Shown in pieces: positions 1 to 12,283 of a DNA stretch of 64,000 nucleotides (position 1 is the first letter of the stretch; every line of letters begins with the position of its first letter). This DNA comes from Yamadazyma tenuis (lineage: Eukaryota > Ascomycota > Pichiomycetes > Serinales > Debaryomycetaceae). The DNA lies in the NCBI RefSeq assembly GCF_029203305.1, contig NC_089463.1:310001-374000 (forward strand). The letters are read 5' to 3'. Made by a program: the position numbers and the translations under genes. A model generated the notes under the pieces. The model was given only the letters and a program-made list of their open reading frames with translations, was not told the DNA's origin and searched no databases.

Positions 1-386
1 GAAACGTTGCCGAGTCCGTGGATGAGTTAAGACATAAGCATACCTACAATGGTGTACAAGTGTCTGACGCTTTGGGTGAGGTTTTTGCAGCCATTGAATC
101 GGGTATTTTTGGTGACTACAACGAGTACAAGGCGTTGGTTGAGAGTATCAAGGATCATGGCGACCACTACTTGATCAGTGACGACTTTGACTTGTTCTTG
201 GACTGCCACAAGCGGTTAGAGAAGGTGTTTGGCCACCATGGTGGAGATGCTAATGATAAAGACCATTTACACAACTGGGTGAAGAAGTCGGTGATTAGTG
301 TAGCCAACATGGGGTTCTTCTCGTCAGACCGGTGCATTGATGAGTATGCAGAGAATATCTGGAACATGGAGCCATCCAACGCGTAG
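1..386 (+). CDS. GPH1: Glycogen phosphorylase, C-terminal fragment (5' end outside window)
   Basis: This open frame enters from the left edge (codons in frame from position 3) and ends at TAG 384-386, giving about 128 residues. It reads as the C-terminus of glycogen phosphorylase, which releases glucose-1-phosphate from glycogen in the cytosol. Supporting signatures are NVAESVDELRHKH followed by YNG near the left edge, the segment FLDCHKRLEKVF, and the closing GFFSSDRCIDEYAENIW-x-MEP typical of the family's last helix. The pyridoxal-phosphate lysine and the active site lie in the missing part. The family is about 900 residues long, so this is only a tail. No damage is visible in what is present. 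Confidence 0.9.
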   Translation, partial: NVAESVDELRHKHTYNGVQVSDALGEVFAAIESGIFGDYNEYKALVESIKDHGDHYLISDDFDLFLDCHKRLEKVFGHHGGDANDKDHLHNWVKKSVISVANMGFFSSDRCIDEYAENIWNMEPSNA

Positions 387-532
387 GCTGTTTAGAGCAT
401 GTTTCATTTGTTAGTTAGTTTGATTTTATATGAATTTCGCAATCAACGTAAGAGGAGAAATGTCCTGCAATTCTAGGGCTTAGATTGTCGCGCACTTTTT
501 AATAGTGAAACCCTGATTATGCCCATGTAAAG

Positions 533-2542
533 ATGCTTTTCATTCACATATTGCTAGCGATGTTTGTCCAAGCGGTGTTTGTGGAGAGTCTCCACTTCAA
601 GAGAGACTCCGATAGATCCCAGTTCTTGGTGTCCAAACTCCCAGGACTTCAGGAAAACTTTAAGGATCTGGAGATTCCTTTGATGTTCGCAGGACAACTA
701 GAATTGTACAAGGAAAACGATACTCATTTGTTTTTTTGGAAGTACTCCGACAACAACATCGAACCGGAGTATAAGAAGAGAACCATCTTCTGGCTTAATG
801 GCGGGCCTGGCTGCTCGTCGATGGACGGGGCGTTAATGGAGGTGGGTCCGTTCCGAATTGATTCCAATTTGAAAGTCACCAAGAACCCCGGTCTGTGGCA
901 CCAGGCCGGTGACGTGGTATTTGTGGACCAACCTGCCGGAACCGGGTTCAGCTACTCCAAGGAATTTGACCACGACTTGGACCAGGTGCTGTGGCAATTT
1001 TTACGGTTTATGGAAGTGTACTTTGAGATGTTTCCTGAAGATGCTGACAACGAGATCTACTTTGCTGGTGAGAGCTACGCAGGCCAATATATTCCCTACA
1101 TTGCCGATGGAATTTTGAAACGGAACAAGAACTTGAAGGAAGGCCAAAATCCCTACAATTTGAAAGGGTTGTTGATTGGTAACGGGTGGATTGCGCCTGA
1201 CGTACAGAGTTTATCTTACTTGCCATACGCGGTGGCGGCGGGTATAATAAACACCAACCACCCGGCATGGACCAAGATCCTCAAGCAGCACGAAAAATGT
1301 CAGAATGCCGCCAATAACATGAATGGGGACAGCTTAAGTGACTTTGCTATTGTTGACGATATCTGTGAGGGCATTTTGACAACTCTTCTTTATGAGACCA
1401 AAGACAACTCGGCCGCGGCCAACCAGCAATGCTTCAACATGTACGACTACACGTTGAAGGATTCATACCCTTCGTGTGGAATGAACTGGCCGCCAGATTT
1501 AGTGAACGTGAACCCATTTTTGAACTCACTCGACAACCAAGCATCGTTAAACTTGATTTTGAAGAAGAAATGGCACGAATGTTCGGGCAGGGTTGGCAGC
1601 CGGTTTACGGCCAAGAAGTCTTATCCTGCCGTGAAGTTGCTCCCAGGAATTTTGGAGCAAATTCCCGTGGTATTGTTCAACGGGAACAGAGACATTATTT
1701 GCAATTACATCGGGACCGAGAACTTCATCAAGCAGATGGAGTGGAATGGGGCCACAGGCTTCCAAGAAGATTACGCATATGACTGGGTCTACGATGGCCA
1801 GACTCTGGGGTATATTAAAACCGAAAGAAACTTGACGTTTATCAACATCTTTGATGCCTCACACATGGTTCCATTCGATAAACCCGAGCTTTCAAGAAGT
1901 TTGATCGACGTTTTACTCAAGAACTTTGACATAGAAACCGTTGACATACCCGGAGACACCGAGAAGAAGGCCATTGTCACGTATCCGCTTGGAGTCCGTA
2001 AGTTACATCAAGAGGTTCCCCAGCCTTCGAGTACAACTGCAGCCCCTACTTCGACCAACACCCAAGTGACTGGCTCGTTCACCCAATTTGCATCGTCCGG
2101 TGCTGCAGCTTCCAGTCCTGCTGAACCTTCAAGCTCTTCTGTCCCTGCTGAAGATAAGGCCTCGGGTCTGAGTCGTATCACCAGAATCATCCAGTTGGTG
2201 GTGTTGGTGATCATTATATGGGGGGTTTATATGTTGTATTCAACATATAAACTGAGACCATCGTCCATCATCAGAACAGGGCCATCGGGCAGAAAGAAGA
2301 ATGTTCAATGGGCAGACCAATTGAGACTGTTCCAGAATGATGAGGAAGTACCACCGTCTGGATTGTTAAACAAAGCCCTTGGAGTGTTTCGTAGAGGAGA
2401 TACCAGGGGGAACTATACTCCAACCGACACGGATGACTACTTGGAAGACATAGAAATGGGAGAGAACTTGGTGCCGGGAAATGTGGACCATTTCATTGTT
2501 GACAGTGAAGATGAAGAAGAGGTGCGCAAGAGTGGGACGTGA
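533..2542 (+). CDS. KEX1: KEX1 prohormone-processing serine carboxypeptidase
   Basis: A 669-residue serine carboxypeptidase (S10 family) that trims C-terminal Lys/Arg from secreted precursors after Kex2 cleavage in the late Golgi. A signal peptide covers about residues 1-18. The substrate-binding motif WLNGGPGCSS lies near 88-97. The catalytic triad is Ser181 in GESYAGQ, Asp387 in FNGNRDIICN and His444 in DASHMVPFD. A Ser/Thr/Pro-rich stalk (about 497-540) precedes one transmembrane helix (about 551-571) and an acidic cytosolic tail. The C-terminal membrane anchor separates KEX1 from vacuolar carboxypeptidase Y. The ATG at 533 begins a clean signal peptide. Length is close to the S. cerevisiae protein (729 aa). 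Confidence 0.92.
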   Translation: MLFIHILLAMFVQAVFVESLHFKRDSDRSQFLVSKLPGLQENFKDLEIPLMFAGQLELYKENDTHLFFWKYSDNNIEPEYKKRTIFWLNGGPGCSSMDGALMEVGPFRIDSNLKVTKNPGLWHQAGDVVFVDQPAGTGFSYSKEFDHDLDQVLWQFLRFMEVYFEMFPEDADNEIYFAGESYAGQYIPYIADGILKRNKNLKEGQNPYNLKGLLIGNGWIAPDVQSLSYLPYAVAAGIINTNHPAWTKILKQHEKCQNAANNMNGDSLSDFAIVDDICEGILTTLLYETKDNSAAANQQCFNMYDYTLKDSYPSCGMNWPPDLVNVNPFLNSLDNQASLNLILKKKWHECSGRVGSRFTAKKSYPAVKLLPGILEQIPVVLFNGNRDIICNYIGTENFIKQMEWNGATGFQEDYAYDWVYDGQTLGYIKTERNLTFINIFDASHMVPFDKPELSRSLIDVLLKNFDIETVDIPGDTEKKAIVTYPLGVRKLHQEVPQPSSTTAAPTSTNTQVTGSFTQFASSGAAASSPAEPSSSSVPAEDKASGLSRITRIIQLVVLVIIIWGVYMLYSTYKLRPSSIIRTGPSGRKKNVQWADQLRLFQNDEEVPPSGLLNKALGVFRRGDTRGNYTPTDTDDYLEDIEMGENLVPGNVDHFIVDSEDEEEVRKSGT

Positions 2543-2749
2543 GACTTTCAATATGAATATGTAGAAATATATGAAACAGCCAAGACCACGTACGAACAAA
2601 GCAGATATAGAAACAACGACATGGATGAACAGCCGAATATCCACACGGACGAAGCGGACATAGAAAACATTTCATAATCTCTTCTCACATCTCTAGCATC
2701 ACCAAAGTCGCACAAATTTTTCACCAGTTCCCACCCTCACTCACAAACT

Positions 2750-3490
2750 ATGTTCAAGCAGGTAATACGTGGATTGGCCACCGAAGCCAAGTTCAACATC
2801 CGCCAGCCTCCCAAGTATACGTTGGGTAGCGTGCGGTCGTTCCCCTCGTTGGAGCCCCACCAGTTTGTGCCTCTCCCCACCCAGTTTCTTGGGTTGCCCA
2901 CCAGAAGAGATTTATTGTGGAGTGCAGTGGTTTTCGAAGCTGACAGAGCCAGAGTCGGATCCGGCAATGCTATGACCAAAAGTGACCAGCTCTACTCGCA
3001 TAAGAAGTTGCGGCCCCAAAAGGGTAGTGGTAGAGCCAGAGTTGGTGATGCCAACTCTCCTCACAGAGACAACTTGATTAAGGCCCATGCCATCACTGCC
3101 CCACACGACTGGTCCACCAAGCTTCCGGTGAAAATATATAACAAGGCGATGGCCACGGCGTTGTCGGAACAGTACCAGCTTGGCCGAGTGTATATTGTGG
3201 GAGAAACCGACAAATCTCTTGATAACGATAATGAAAAATCCATTCTTGACTTCAATTACGAGTACCCAGAGACCATGAAACAGTTCATTCGGGATCACCA
3301 CTTGAACAAGATGAACTTGTTGTTTATCACCGACGGCCAACGGGACAATTTGCTCAAGGCCACCGAATTGTCCACTGGTAAAGCCGATGTGTTGGTGAAA
3401 GATGCGGTGGAGGTGAGAGATGTTTTGAAGGCCAACCGGATATATATTGAGTTGCCCGCCTTGCAGTGGCTCATTGGCAGATACATGTAA
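2750..3490 (+). CDS. YML6: Mitochondrial large-subunit ribosomal protein uL4m
   Basis: A 246-residue uL4-family protein of the mitochondrial large ribosomal subunit, lining the peptide exit tunnel. After a short basic N-terminal presequence it has the uL4 signature LPTRRDLLWSAVVFEADRAR and then LRPQKGSGRARVGD, the arginine-rich extended loop of the family. The C-terminal globular part ends ALQWLIGRYM. It lies immediately upstream of RPS18 and YOX1. The same three genes are adjacent in S. cerevisiae (YML025C-YML026C-YML027W), which supports orthology. Confidence 0.9.
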   Translation: MFKQVIRGLATEAKFNIRQPPKYTLGSVRSFPSLEPHQFVPLPTQFLGLPTRRDLLWSAVVFEADRARVGSGNAMTKSDQLYSHKKLRPQKGSGRARVGDANSPHRDNLIKAHAITAPHDWSTKLPVKIYNKAMATALSEQYQLGRVYIVGETDKSLDNDNEKSILDFNYEYPETMKQFIRDHHLNKMNLLFITDGQRDNLLKATELSTGKADVLVKDAVEVRDVLKANRIYIELPALQWLIGRYM

Positions 3491-3577
3491 ATAGATACGA
3501 ATATACGTCGGTTAGATGAGAGCTGTTTGTGACCATTTGCAGTCGTGATAAGAAATTACAGTAGATTCCAGGGGTTG

Positions 3578-3584
3578 AGCCCTA
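3578..3584 (+). promoter_or_regulatory. Candidate Tbf1-type element upstream of RPS18
   Basis: AGCCCTA lies 138 bp upstream of the RPS18 start codon. Ribosomal protein genes of CUG-clade yeasts are known to use Tbf1 sites of the form ARCCCTAA. The match here is one base short of the full consensus and is offered as a candidate only. Confidence 0.3.
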
Positions 3585-3721
3585 TACACGCGGTGACTGG
3601 CCTGCCGCGAATGGCGGCAGCATAATTGGGTTTGGGACGACCACTCCTCCAAGCCGTCGCAGAGAAAAACTCTGTGAAAAATTATCAAACTGTTAAACCT
3701 ATACTATAGAAATAAACCAAG

Positions 3722-4418
3722 ATGTCTTTAGTTGTTCAAGAAGAAGGATCCTTCCAACACATTTTACGGTATGTTCCCACTACCATCACCACAAGAATAC
3801 ACGGACAGACGTTTAAACCGCCGGAATATCCCTTGTTTTGTCCATGCTTCGGTGTCAACTGTGGATTGAAGCATCAGTGAAAAGATTTTTTTCCAGTCAC
3901 CAGAATACCTCCATACAACAAACACATCCCCAGCGTGTTGATAGAGCCCGAAAGTTGAAGCATGGAACTTACAACCGTCAAATGCTCGTGTATTGTTATT
4001 CTTGCCAACCTATACTAACAACTGTAGTTTATTGAACACCAATATTGATGGTAGAATCAAGATCATGTACGCCTTGACCAAGATCAGAGGTGTCGGTAGA
4101 AGATACTCCAACTTGGTTTGCAAGAAGGCCGATGTTGATTTGAACAAGAGAGCTGGTGAATTGACCCAAGAAGAATTGGAAAGAGTTGTCACCATCATGC
4201 AAAACCCAACCAACTACAAGATTCCAGCCTGGTTCTTGAACAGACAAAAGGACCAAGTTGACGGTAAGGACTACCACGTCTTGGCCAATCAGTTGGAATC
4301 CAAGTTGAGAGATGATTTGGAAAAATTGAAGAAGATCAGAGCTCACAGAGGTATCAGACACTTCTGGGGATTGAAGGTCAGAGGTCAACACACCAAGACC
4401 ACTTCCCGTGGTCGTTAA
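3722..4418 (+). CDS. RPS18: Small-subunit ribosomal protein uS13 (two exons)
   Basis: A two-exon gene for cytosolic ribosomal protein S18 (uS13), which contacts the P-site tRNA and bridges the subunits. Exon 1 is 3722-3768 ([15 protein letters not shown] plus two bases of an Arg codon). Exon 2 is 4028-4418. Joining them gives 145 residues, against 146 in S. cerevisiae, with no frame break. Family signatures are [20 protein letters not shown], the basic segment [20 protein letters not shown] and the C-terminal TTSRGR. The codons are strongly biased (TTG, AGA, AAG), as expected for a highly expressed gene. A frame starting at 3993 is only the second exon read through the intron end. Confidence 0.96.
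3769..4027 (+). other. RPS18 spliceosomal intron (259 nt)
   Basis: The donor is GTATGT at 3769, the perfect branch point TACTAAC is at 4013-4019 and the acceptor TAG ends at 4027, only 9 nt after the branch A. Removing it joins CG|T into an Arg codon and restores the conserved uS13 N-terminus. No snoRNA boxes were recognised inside. Confidence 0.95.
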
Positions 4419-4806
4419 AGAGGGCATGTACTCATAATTATATTATCCATGTAATTTAATATATTATATTACGTATGAGTGTGCGAGTAGACTGAGAAAA
4501 CGCAGGAATTTGGGAGGAAACCCGGGAGGAACTATTTGCAGGACACCCAACATCAGTCATTGACAGAGTATTTAAAAAGGGTTAAATTTGGCGGTTTGAA
4601 GTGAAAAAAGCTTCACATGCACCAACTAATACCAAGTAGTACAAATATGCTTTTTGTAGGAGCTCAGACCCCCTGATTATGCCCCTATAGGAGTTCCACC
4701 TCAGGGCGACTACCCACCGCCCTTCGCGCGCCAGTAGGTCCATCTCTCGCCCTACAATTACCAATGCAAGATATATACACTACTATACACGAAACTATCT
4801 AGCTTC
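4419..4806. other. Intergenic gap, RPS18 / YOX1 (convergent)
   Basis: 388 bp between two convergent 3' ends. It is AT-rich just after RPS18. No gene, tRNA or clear repeat was recognised. Confidence 0.6.
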
Positions 4807-5886
4807 TTATTTCCAGTTCCCTTCCCTCAATGACAACAAGCTCTGCACACCGTCCGTCACCACCTTCGTGTTCTGTCTCTGACTGTTGCCACTAATCTCT
4901 CCTAAAGGCTTTCTCACGGGCTCATCGGCCACACTATTCAACAAGTTCTGGATCTTATTAGTTTTGGGAGCATCACTGTGCACCTTGAACTTACTCAACT
5001 TGAACGTCATGGTTGAGCTGTTGTTGTTGTTGAACAATACCGGCTGTTTCTTCTTAATCTGGTGGATTACAAACAGGTTATTGGAGGAATCCTCGGTAAT
5101 GAACGACAGGTTGGGAGTAGACGACTCAGGCTTGTGGGACCCCGAGCCCACGGAGGCTGAGCGCTGGAGAATGGGCGATTCGAGCATCAGAGTGCCCGGA
5201 CTGGCGAAGGACTGGGACTTGTGCAAATGGGGTTTGATGGGGGTGGAACTAATGACAGGTGAGAGCATGGTGTTCATGGAGGTGTCGACAGAACTGGTGG
5301 AGAGAGTCATGTCAGGGGTGGGAGGAAGCTCAGTGACCTCTTTTTCGTGGTGGTTTTGTTTGCGGATGCTCTGTCTCTTGTTTTGGAACCAGATCTGCAC
5401 CGCTTTTTCAGTCATACACACGGTGTTTGCGATTTCAATTCGGCGAAGTTTATTGGGAGTCAGTCCAAGAAGGAATTGCTGGTTGAGAATGTTGAGTTCG
5501 TTGGGCGACGTTCTTCTTCTTTTTCTTCTGGCGAGAGGAGCATTGTCGATGGATGGTTCCTGGTTGGGAAAGGTTTTGACCGAGTGCGAAATGAATGCGA
5601 AGGACTTTTCGTGTTTTCTCTTTTTGGGAGCGGCGGTGGGAGGAGGAGGAGTTGAGGCCATTATGGGTGTAGCAGTGGCGGAGGTGGTGGCACTGGGCAC
5701 GGAGCTAGGCACAGAACTGGGCACGGAGCTGGGTACAGAACTGGGCATGGAGCTGGGGCCAGGGGCTACGCCTGGGATGCGGTTAAACTCAATGGCCGGT
5801 AACTTGTAAGTTTGGTCCTTCAACAATGATGATAATGGTGGTAAGCTAGGCTTTCCATAAGGTTTTTGGTGGATAAAGAGCGACAT
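4807..5886 (-). CDS. YOX1: Homeodomain transcriptional repressor YOX1/YHP1-like
   Basis: A 359-residue protein with a homeodomain at about residues 118-178. It starts at [15 protein letters not shown] and ends in helix 3 [15 protein letters not shown], the form seen in Yox1/Yhp1, repressors of early cell-cycle box genes that act with Mcm1. The N-terminal part is low-complexity with a repeated SSVP unit (12-bp DNA repeat). The C-terminal third has Ser/Pro-rich segments. Residue 142, just before TPNKLRR, is a CTG codon and probably a serine. Adjacency to RPS18 and YML6 matches YML027W in S. cerevisiae. A long open frame on the opposite strand is a shadow. Confidence 0.85.
   Translation of the reverse strand: MSLFIHQKPYGKPSLPPLSSLLKDQTYKLPAIEFNRIPGVAPGPSSMPSSVPSSVPSSVPSSVPSATTSATATPIMASTPPPPTAAPKKRKHEKSFAFISHSVKTFPNQEPSIDNAPLARRKRRRTSPNELNILNQQFLLGLTPNKLRRIEIANTVCMTEKAVQIWFQNKRQSIRKQNHHEKEVTELPPTPDMTLSTSSVDTSMNTMLSPVISSTPIKPHLHKSQSFASPGTLMLESPILQRSASVGSGSHKPESSTPNLSFITEDSSNNLFVIHQIKKKQPVLFNNNNSSTMTFKLSKFKVHSDAPKTNKIQNLLNSVADEPVRKPLGEISGNSQRQNTKVVTDGVQSLLSLREGNWK
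5700..5756 (+). repeat. 12-bp tandem repeat inside YOX1 coding sequence
   Basis: About five copies of a 12-bp unit (CTGGGCACGGAG-like on the + strand) encode SSMP/SSVP repeats near residues 45-65 of the YOX1 protein. Serine codons alternate AGC TCC and AGT TCT, so the repeat has diverged at the DNA level while keeping the peptide. Confidence 0.7.
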
Positions 5887-6558
5887 GAAGAAAATACAAT
5901 TGTTGTTAAAGGGCGAAACTCAAGGTTATATATACAGCTTCTCAAAAAAAAAAACATTCACGGTGATTCCATCAGTAATGGAAAGGGGAAAAATTATAAA
6001 ACACGATAAACCCTCCTGCAAACCAAAAACAAAAAGTCGCCAAAATTTAGCCTCAAACGAGCCATATGATTCCACTAGATGCGGGAAGGTGATTACCTAA
6101 ATCGCGAAGGAATTTAACTGAAAGGGATATAATGGCCACAGGGGCCGCAATCACCAATTGTTCTACCGTGGGTGGGTGTTTTGCTGTACCGTGGGTGGGT
6201 ATTTTGTTCTGTAACGGGAAAGCACATTAAGGTGAGCGACGCGCGTGTTTGTTTACGTTTTACCGGCAGTTTTTCCCGTTACGACAGAGTATTTATCCTG
6301 ATCGGGATGTTTCTAGTTGACAACCGACGAAGGCTCGGACGCGGTTTATTAATATACTTGATTTGGGATCCAGGACTGCATTGACTGCACCCAGGAAACC
6401 ATCCTAACTCTGGAGCACAACAACAGGGACCGCAGGGGGTGCGCACCATCACTGCCTACCATTTGCACGCCCATAATCTCTCGCCTCCACACGCCCCCGT
6501 GCTCGTGCTCGCACTCGCGCTTTCTAAAGCGAGCGCTCCCAGCCATGCCTTCACCACC
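5887..6558. other. Divergent promoter region YOX1 / PPN1
   Basis: 672 bp between two divergent starts. The left half is AT-rich with an A-run at 5947-5957. A 23-bp GT-rich direct repeat lies at 6164-6210. The right third is GC-rich. No gene was recognised, although the PPN1 frame stays open upstream of its first ATG back to 6439. Confidence 0.6.
6164..6210 (+). repeat. 23-bp direct repeat, GTGGGTGGGT-containing
   Basis: TACCGTGGGTGGGT followed by a T-rich tail occurs twice in tandem (6164-6186 and from 6187). The GGGTGGGT core resembles the complement of the CCCACCC/CCCATACACCC elements found elsewhere in the window. Confidence 0.7.
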
Positions 6559-8352
6559 ATGCTCAAGCTCATAGCACCGGTGCTAGCGCTCTACCTCTGG
6601 GCGTGCTCGGTCACCGCACCCGGACTCACGGCATCCGAGGTCCGCCTCGAGGCCGCCGCCGCCAGCGACCTCCAGGCCCTCAACCTCACGGTGCGTAACC
6701 CCATCGCCGTAAACAACCAAGTCATTCATGGCCGTTTCCTCCACATCACCGACATCCACCCAGATGAGTTCTACCGGCCCGGAAGCAGCCCCGACAAGAT
6801 GTGCCACGGCGGCCACGGCGACGCCGGACGGTACGGTGATGCCATTTTGGGCTGTGATTCTCCTCTCGAACTCATGAACCAAACATTTGAATGGATAAAC
6901 ACCCACCTTAAGGACAAAATCGACTTCATCGTGTGGACCGGCGACAACATCCGCCACGACAACGACCGGAACTTCCCGCGGACAGAAATGAACATCTTTG
7001 ATATGAACGAGCACGTCAGTGGGAGTTTGTACGAGCTTTTCAAGAATCCTGACACTTCCAACCCCCGTAATTTGGTGGTGGACCTCATCCCATCCTTGGG
7101 CAACAATGACGTGTACCCGCACAACTTGTTTGCCCCCGGTCCCACGCTTCAGACCCGGGAGATGTATAAGATCTGGTCGCATTTCATCCCCCAGAACCAG
7201 CTCCATATCTTCAACCGAGGAGCATATTTTTTCCGGGAGGTGGTACCAGGCCAATTGGCGGTGGTGTCGATCAACACCCTCTACCTCTTCCGGTCCAACC
7301 CCTTGGTGGACAATTGTGACCGCCGTAAGGACCCAGGATATAAATTATTCGAGTGGTTGGGAGTGGTGTTGAAGGAGATGCGAGCCCGTGGCATGAAGGT
7401 GTGGTTGACGGGTCATGTGCCACCCAATGAGAAGAACTATGACATCAGCTGCTTGCGCAAGTACATCATCTGGAGCTATGAGTATCGTGATGTGATTATT
7501 GGTGGTTTGTACGGGCATATGAACATCGACCACTTTATTCCCTTGGACTCGCGGGCCGCGTACCGGTCGTTGGCGGGGCTGGGCAAGGTTTCTGTCGCCG
7601 ACTGGGACGGCGACGAGAGCGACGACGACGACGACGACGTGGATTTGGTACAGCAGCCCCCGATGCGTATCGCCGGCGGCACTCCGCTCAACAAGGTGCG
7701 GTACATGGACTCGGTCCGCAGCGACGTCTACGGGAAAATCGCCAAGCGCCGCAAGAGTGGGCCCCACGGTGACCGCTACACGGTGGCACACGTGACGGCG
7801 TCGGTGATCCCGACCTTTAACCCTGGTTTACGGGTGTGGGAGTATAACACCACCGGCTTGGCATCGATGTTGAATAACCAGCCGGCCTCCGCCAACTGGG
7901 ACCAGTTCTTCGCGGGCGTGGACCGGCACATGGCATACCTTGACACCGTGGACGACGTGGACCACACCCGCGGGGTGTCCATGTTTGACTACTTTTCCAG
8001 CAGAAAAGATAACACGCTTCCACCCAAAAAGCCTGCCGACATCCCCGTAGGCCCGGCCTACACGCCACAGACGTTCACGCCGTTGCGGTACACGCAATAC
8101 TACGTGGACCTAGCTAGCGTCAACGCCGGCAAAAAGCCTTTTGGCTATGAGCATGAATATAGCACAGACGACCGCACTTACCATATGGAAAGTCTCTTGG
8201 TGGAAAATTGGCTCCTGTTGGGCCGCAGTCTCGCGGCACCCGTCAAGAATCCTGTCAAGGCAGGAGACGATCCGGCTCTTGCCCAGTTGTGGGACACGTT
8301 CTTGGCCCATAGTTTTGTCGACTCGGACTATGAGAATTTAGGTTACGGCTAG
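6559..8352 (+). CDS. PPN1: Vacuolar endopolyphosphatase
   Basis: A 597-residue metallophosphoesterase that cleaves internal bonds of long-chain polyphosphate in the vacuole. The chosen ATG (6559) starts a hydrophobic signal anchor (residues 2-20). The open frame extends upstream only through non-ATG codons. Metal-binding motifs are in order: HITDIHPDEF with Asp65 and His67, then WTGDNIRHDND, LGNNDVYPHN, and the two histidine motifs LTGHVPP and YGHMNIDHF. A run of six aspartates lies near residue 355, in the region where yeast Ppn1 has a variable insert. Length (597 against 674) fits. Codon use is GC-rich compared with neighbours. JNM1 follows after only 47 bp on the same strand. Confidence 0.88.
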   Translation: MLKLIAPVLALYLWACSVTAPGLTASEVRLEAAAASDLQALNLTVRNPIAVNNQVIHGRFLHITDIHPDEFYRPGSSPDKMCHGGHGDAGRYGDAILGCDSPLELMNQTFEWINTHLKDKIDFIVWTGDNIRHDNDRNFPRTEMNIFDMNEHVSGSLYELFKNPDTSNPRNLVVDLIPSLGNNDVYPHNLFAPGPTLQTREMYKIWSHFIPQNQLHIFNRGAYFFREVVPGQLAVVSINTLYLFRSNPLVDNCDRRKDPGYKLFEWLGVVLKEMRARGMKVWLTGHVPPNEKNYDISCLRKYIIWSYEYRDVIIGGLYGHMNIDHFIPLDSRAAYRSLAGLGKVSVADWDGDESDDDDDDVDLVQQPPMRIAGGTPLNKVRYMDSVRSDVYGKIAKRRKSGPHGDRYTVAHVTASVIPTFNPGLRVWEYNTTGLASMLNNQPASANWDQFFAGVDRHMAYLDTVDDVDHTRGVSMFDYFSSRKDNTLPPKKPADIPVGPAYTPQTFTPLRYTQYYVDLASVNAGKKPFGYEHEYSTDDRTYHMESLLVENWLLLGRSLAAPVKNPVKAGDDPALAQLWDTFLAHSFVDSDYENLGYG

Positions 8353-8399
8353 TTTGTAGAAATAAAGATGTCGCGCTTTTTTGATTTGGTTTACCAACG

Positions 8400-11269
<2,870 letters not shown>

Positions 11270-11455
11270 GCATAAGTAGGCATAATCATTAAGTATGTAA
11301 GGAAGAGTTAGTTTAGATACTGGTATAATAGATAGTACTATCTGTTTAGTGAATAGAGACACTAAAATACAGAATATCTGGTGCCGGTTGGTGAATTGCC
11401 GCCATCCGTTGTTCAGAGCTTCTTTTCTAGTCCACTGGACACCCTGGTAGTCACC

Positions 11456-12232
11456 TCATTGTCTGACATTCAATATCCTGCCCATACCCCCACACACGGG
11501 ACACATTTCCTCGTCCAAGAAAAAGTGCACTAAGCCTGATCCCCGACACCGCCCACACAACACTCCCCCAAGACGAGGATCACCTGGTAGCACTCGTAGC
11601 GGTGGTGGTGGCGGCCCTGACATATACCCACCGGGGGGCCCGTACGCTTGCGGCGCCCCGTACGCCCCGGCCGGCGCTGGCACCGCGAACGTGGTGGTGG
11701 TCCTTGCAAACGGATCAAGTAACCCCAACAAACCACTACCAGAGGTGGACATCATCGAATAGTTGTTTCGCGGAGCAAACCGCTCGTAGCAGTCCTGGCA
11801 CGTCCGCCCACTCGAAACCTTTGTTCCCGTGTTGTTGCACCGCTCACAATAAAATCCCCGTGGATACCTGAACGCAAGCCCCGGGTTTGGATTATAAGCA
11901 TGCTTCTTCAAGTAAAACTGGTCCCAACAGTTGTGGCAATACTTTCCTCGCTTACGGTAACCGGTATTGCTGCACTTGTTGCAGAAGAAGCCCTTGGGGT
12001 ATCGGAACGGGAGTTTGGAGTTGGCAGTATAAAGATCATTCAATTGCGACTGGGCTGGAGATTGCGACGCAGGAGAGGAGTGTGACGGTCGTGGAGGAGG
12101 AGGTGGCTGTGGCGGGGGCATGGCGGGTCGCACGGCGGTATTGGTGGTGGTGGTACCGGTGTGAACGGGTGTCAGTACCGCCTCTTCGTAGCTTGGCGGT
12201 GGTAAAGAAGTATCGTAGTCGTCTGGCCCCAT
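11456..12232 (-). CDS. HUA1: Zinc-ribbon protein of the HUA1 family
   Basis: A 258-residue protein with an N-terminal PPPSYEEAV (a PPxY motif able to bind WW domains of Rsp5-type ubiquitin ligases) and a proline-rich linker. These are followed by DnaJ-like CxxCxGxG zinc repeats: FCNKCSNTGYRKRGKYCHNC, FYCERCNNTGTKV with CQDC, and C-terminal LCGRCRGSG with CPVCGGMG. S. cerevisiae Hua1 is a cytoplasmic protein of this architecture, possibly linked to actin patches. The last zinc repeat is at the very C-terminus. It is transcribed divergently from GOT1 with 51 bp between start codons, so the two must share promoter DNA. Confidence 0.8.
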   Translation of the reverse strand: MGPDDYDTSLPPPSYEEAVLTPVHTGTTTTNTAVRPAMPPPQPPPPPRPSHSSPASQSPAQSQLNDLYTANSKLPFRYPKGFFCNKCSNTGYRKRGKYCHNCWDQFYLKKHAYNPNPGLAFRYPRGFYCERCNNTGTKVSSGRTCQDCYERFAPRNNYSMMSTSGSGLLGLLDPFARTTTTFAVPAPAGAYGAPQAYGPPGGYMSGPPPPPLRVLPGDPRLGGVLCGRCRGSGLVHFFLDEEMCPVCGGMGRILNVRQ

Positions 12233-12283
12233 GGGACTGTTTTTGAAAACCGCACCGCGCGAACTTTTTCTAGTGTTGATACT

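Noticed and set aside
3769..4027. Possible intronic snoRNA in RPS18
   Set aside because: No convincing C/D or H/ACA boxes could be placed, so nothing was called.
511..4684. Shared 14-mer CCCTGATTATGCCC at 511-524 and 4671-4684
   Set aside because: A few 14-mer matches are expected by chance in 64 kb, and the flanks do not extend the similarity.
4886..5809. 307-codon open frame on the + strand across YOX1
   Set aside because: It is the complement of the YOX1 coding region, is rich in Leu/Gly/Val from the repeat, and has no domain. The homeodomain on the other strand is unmistakable.
7345..7791. 148-codon frame antisense to PPN1
   Set aside because: Shadow in a GC-rich gene with few stops on the complement; no domain.
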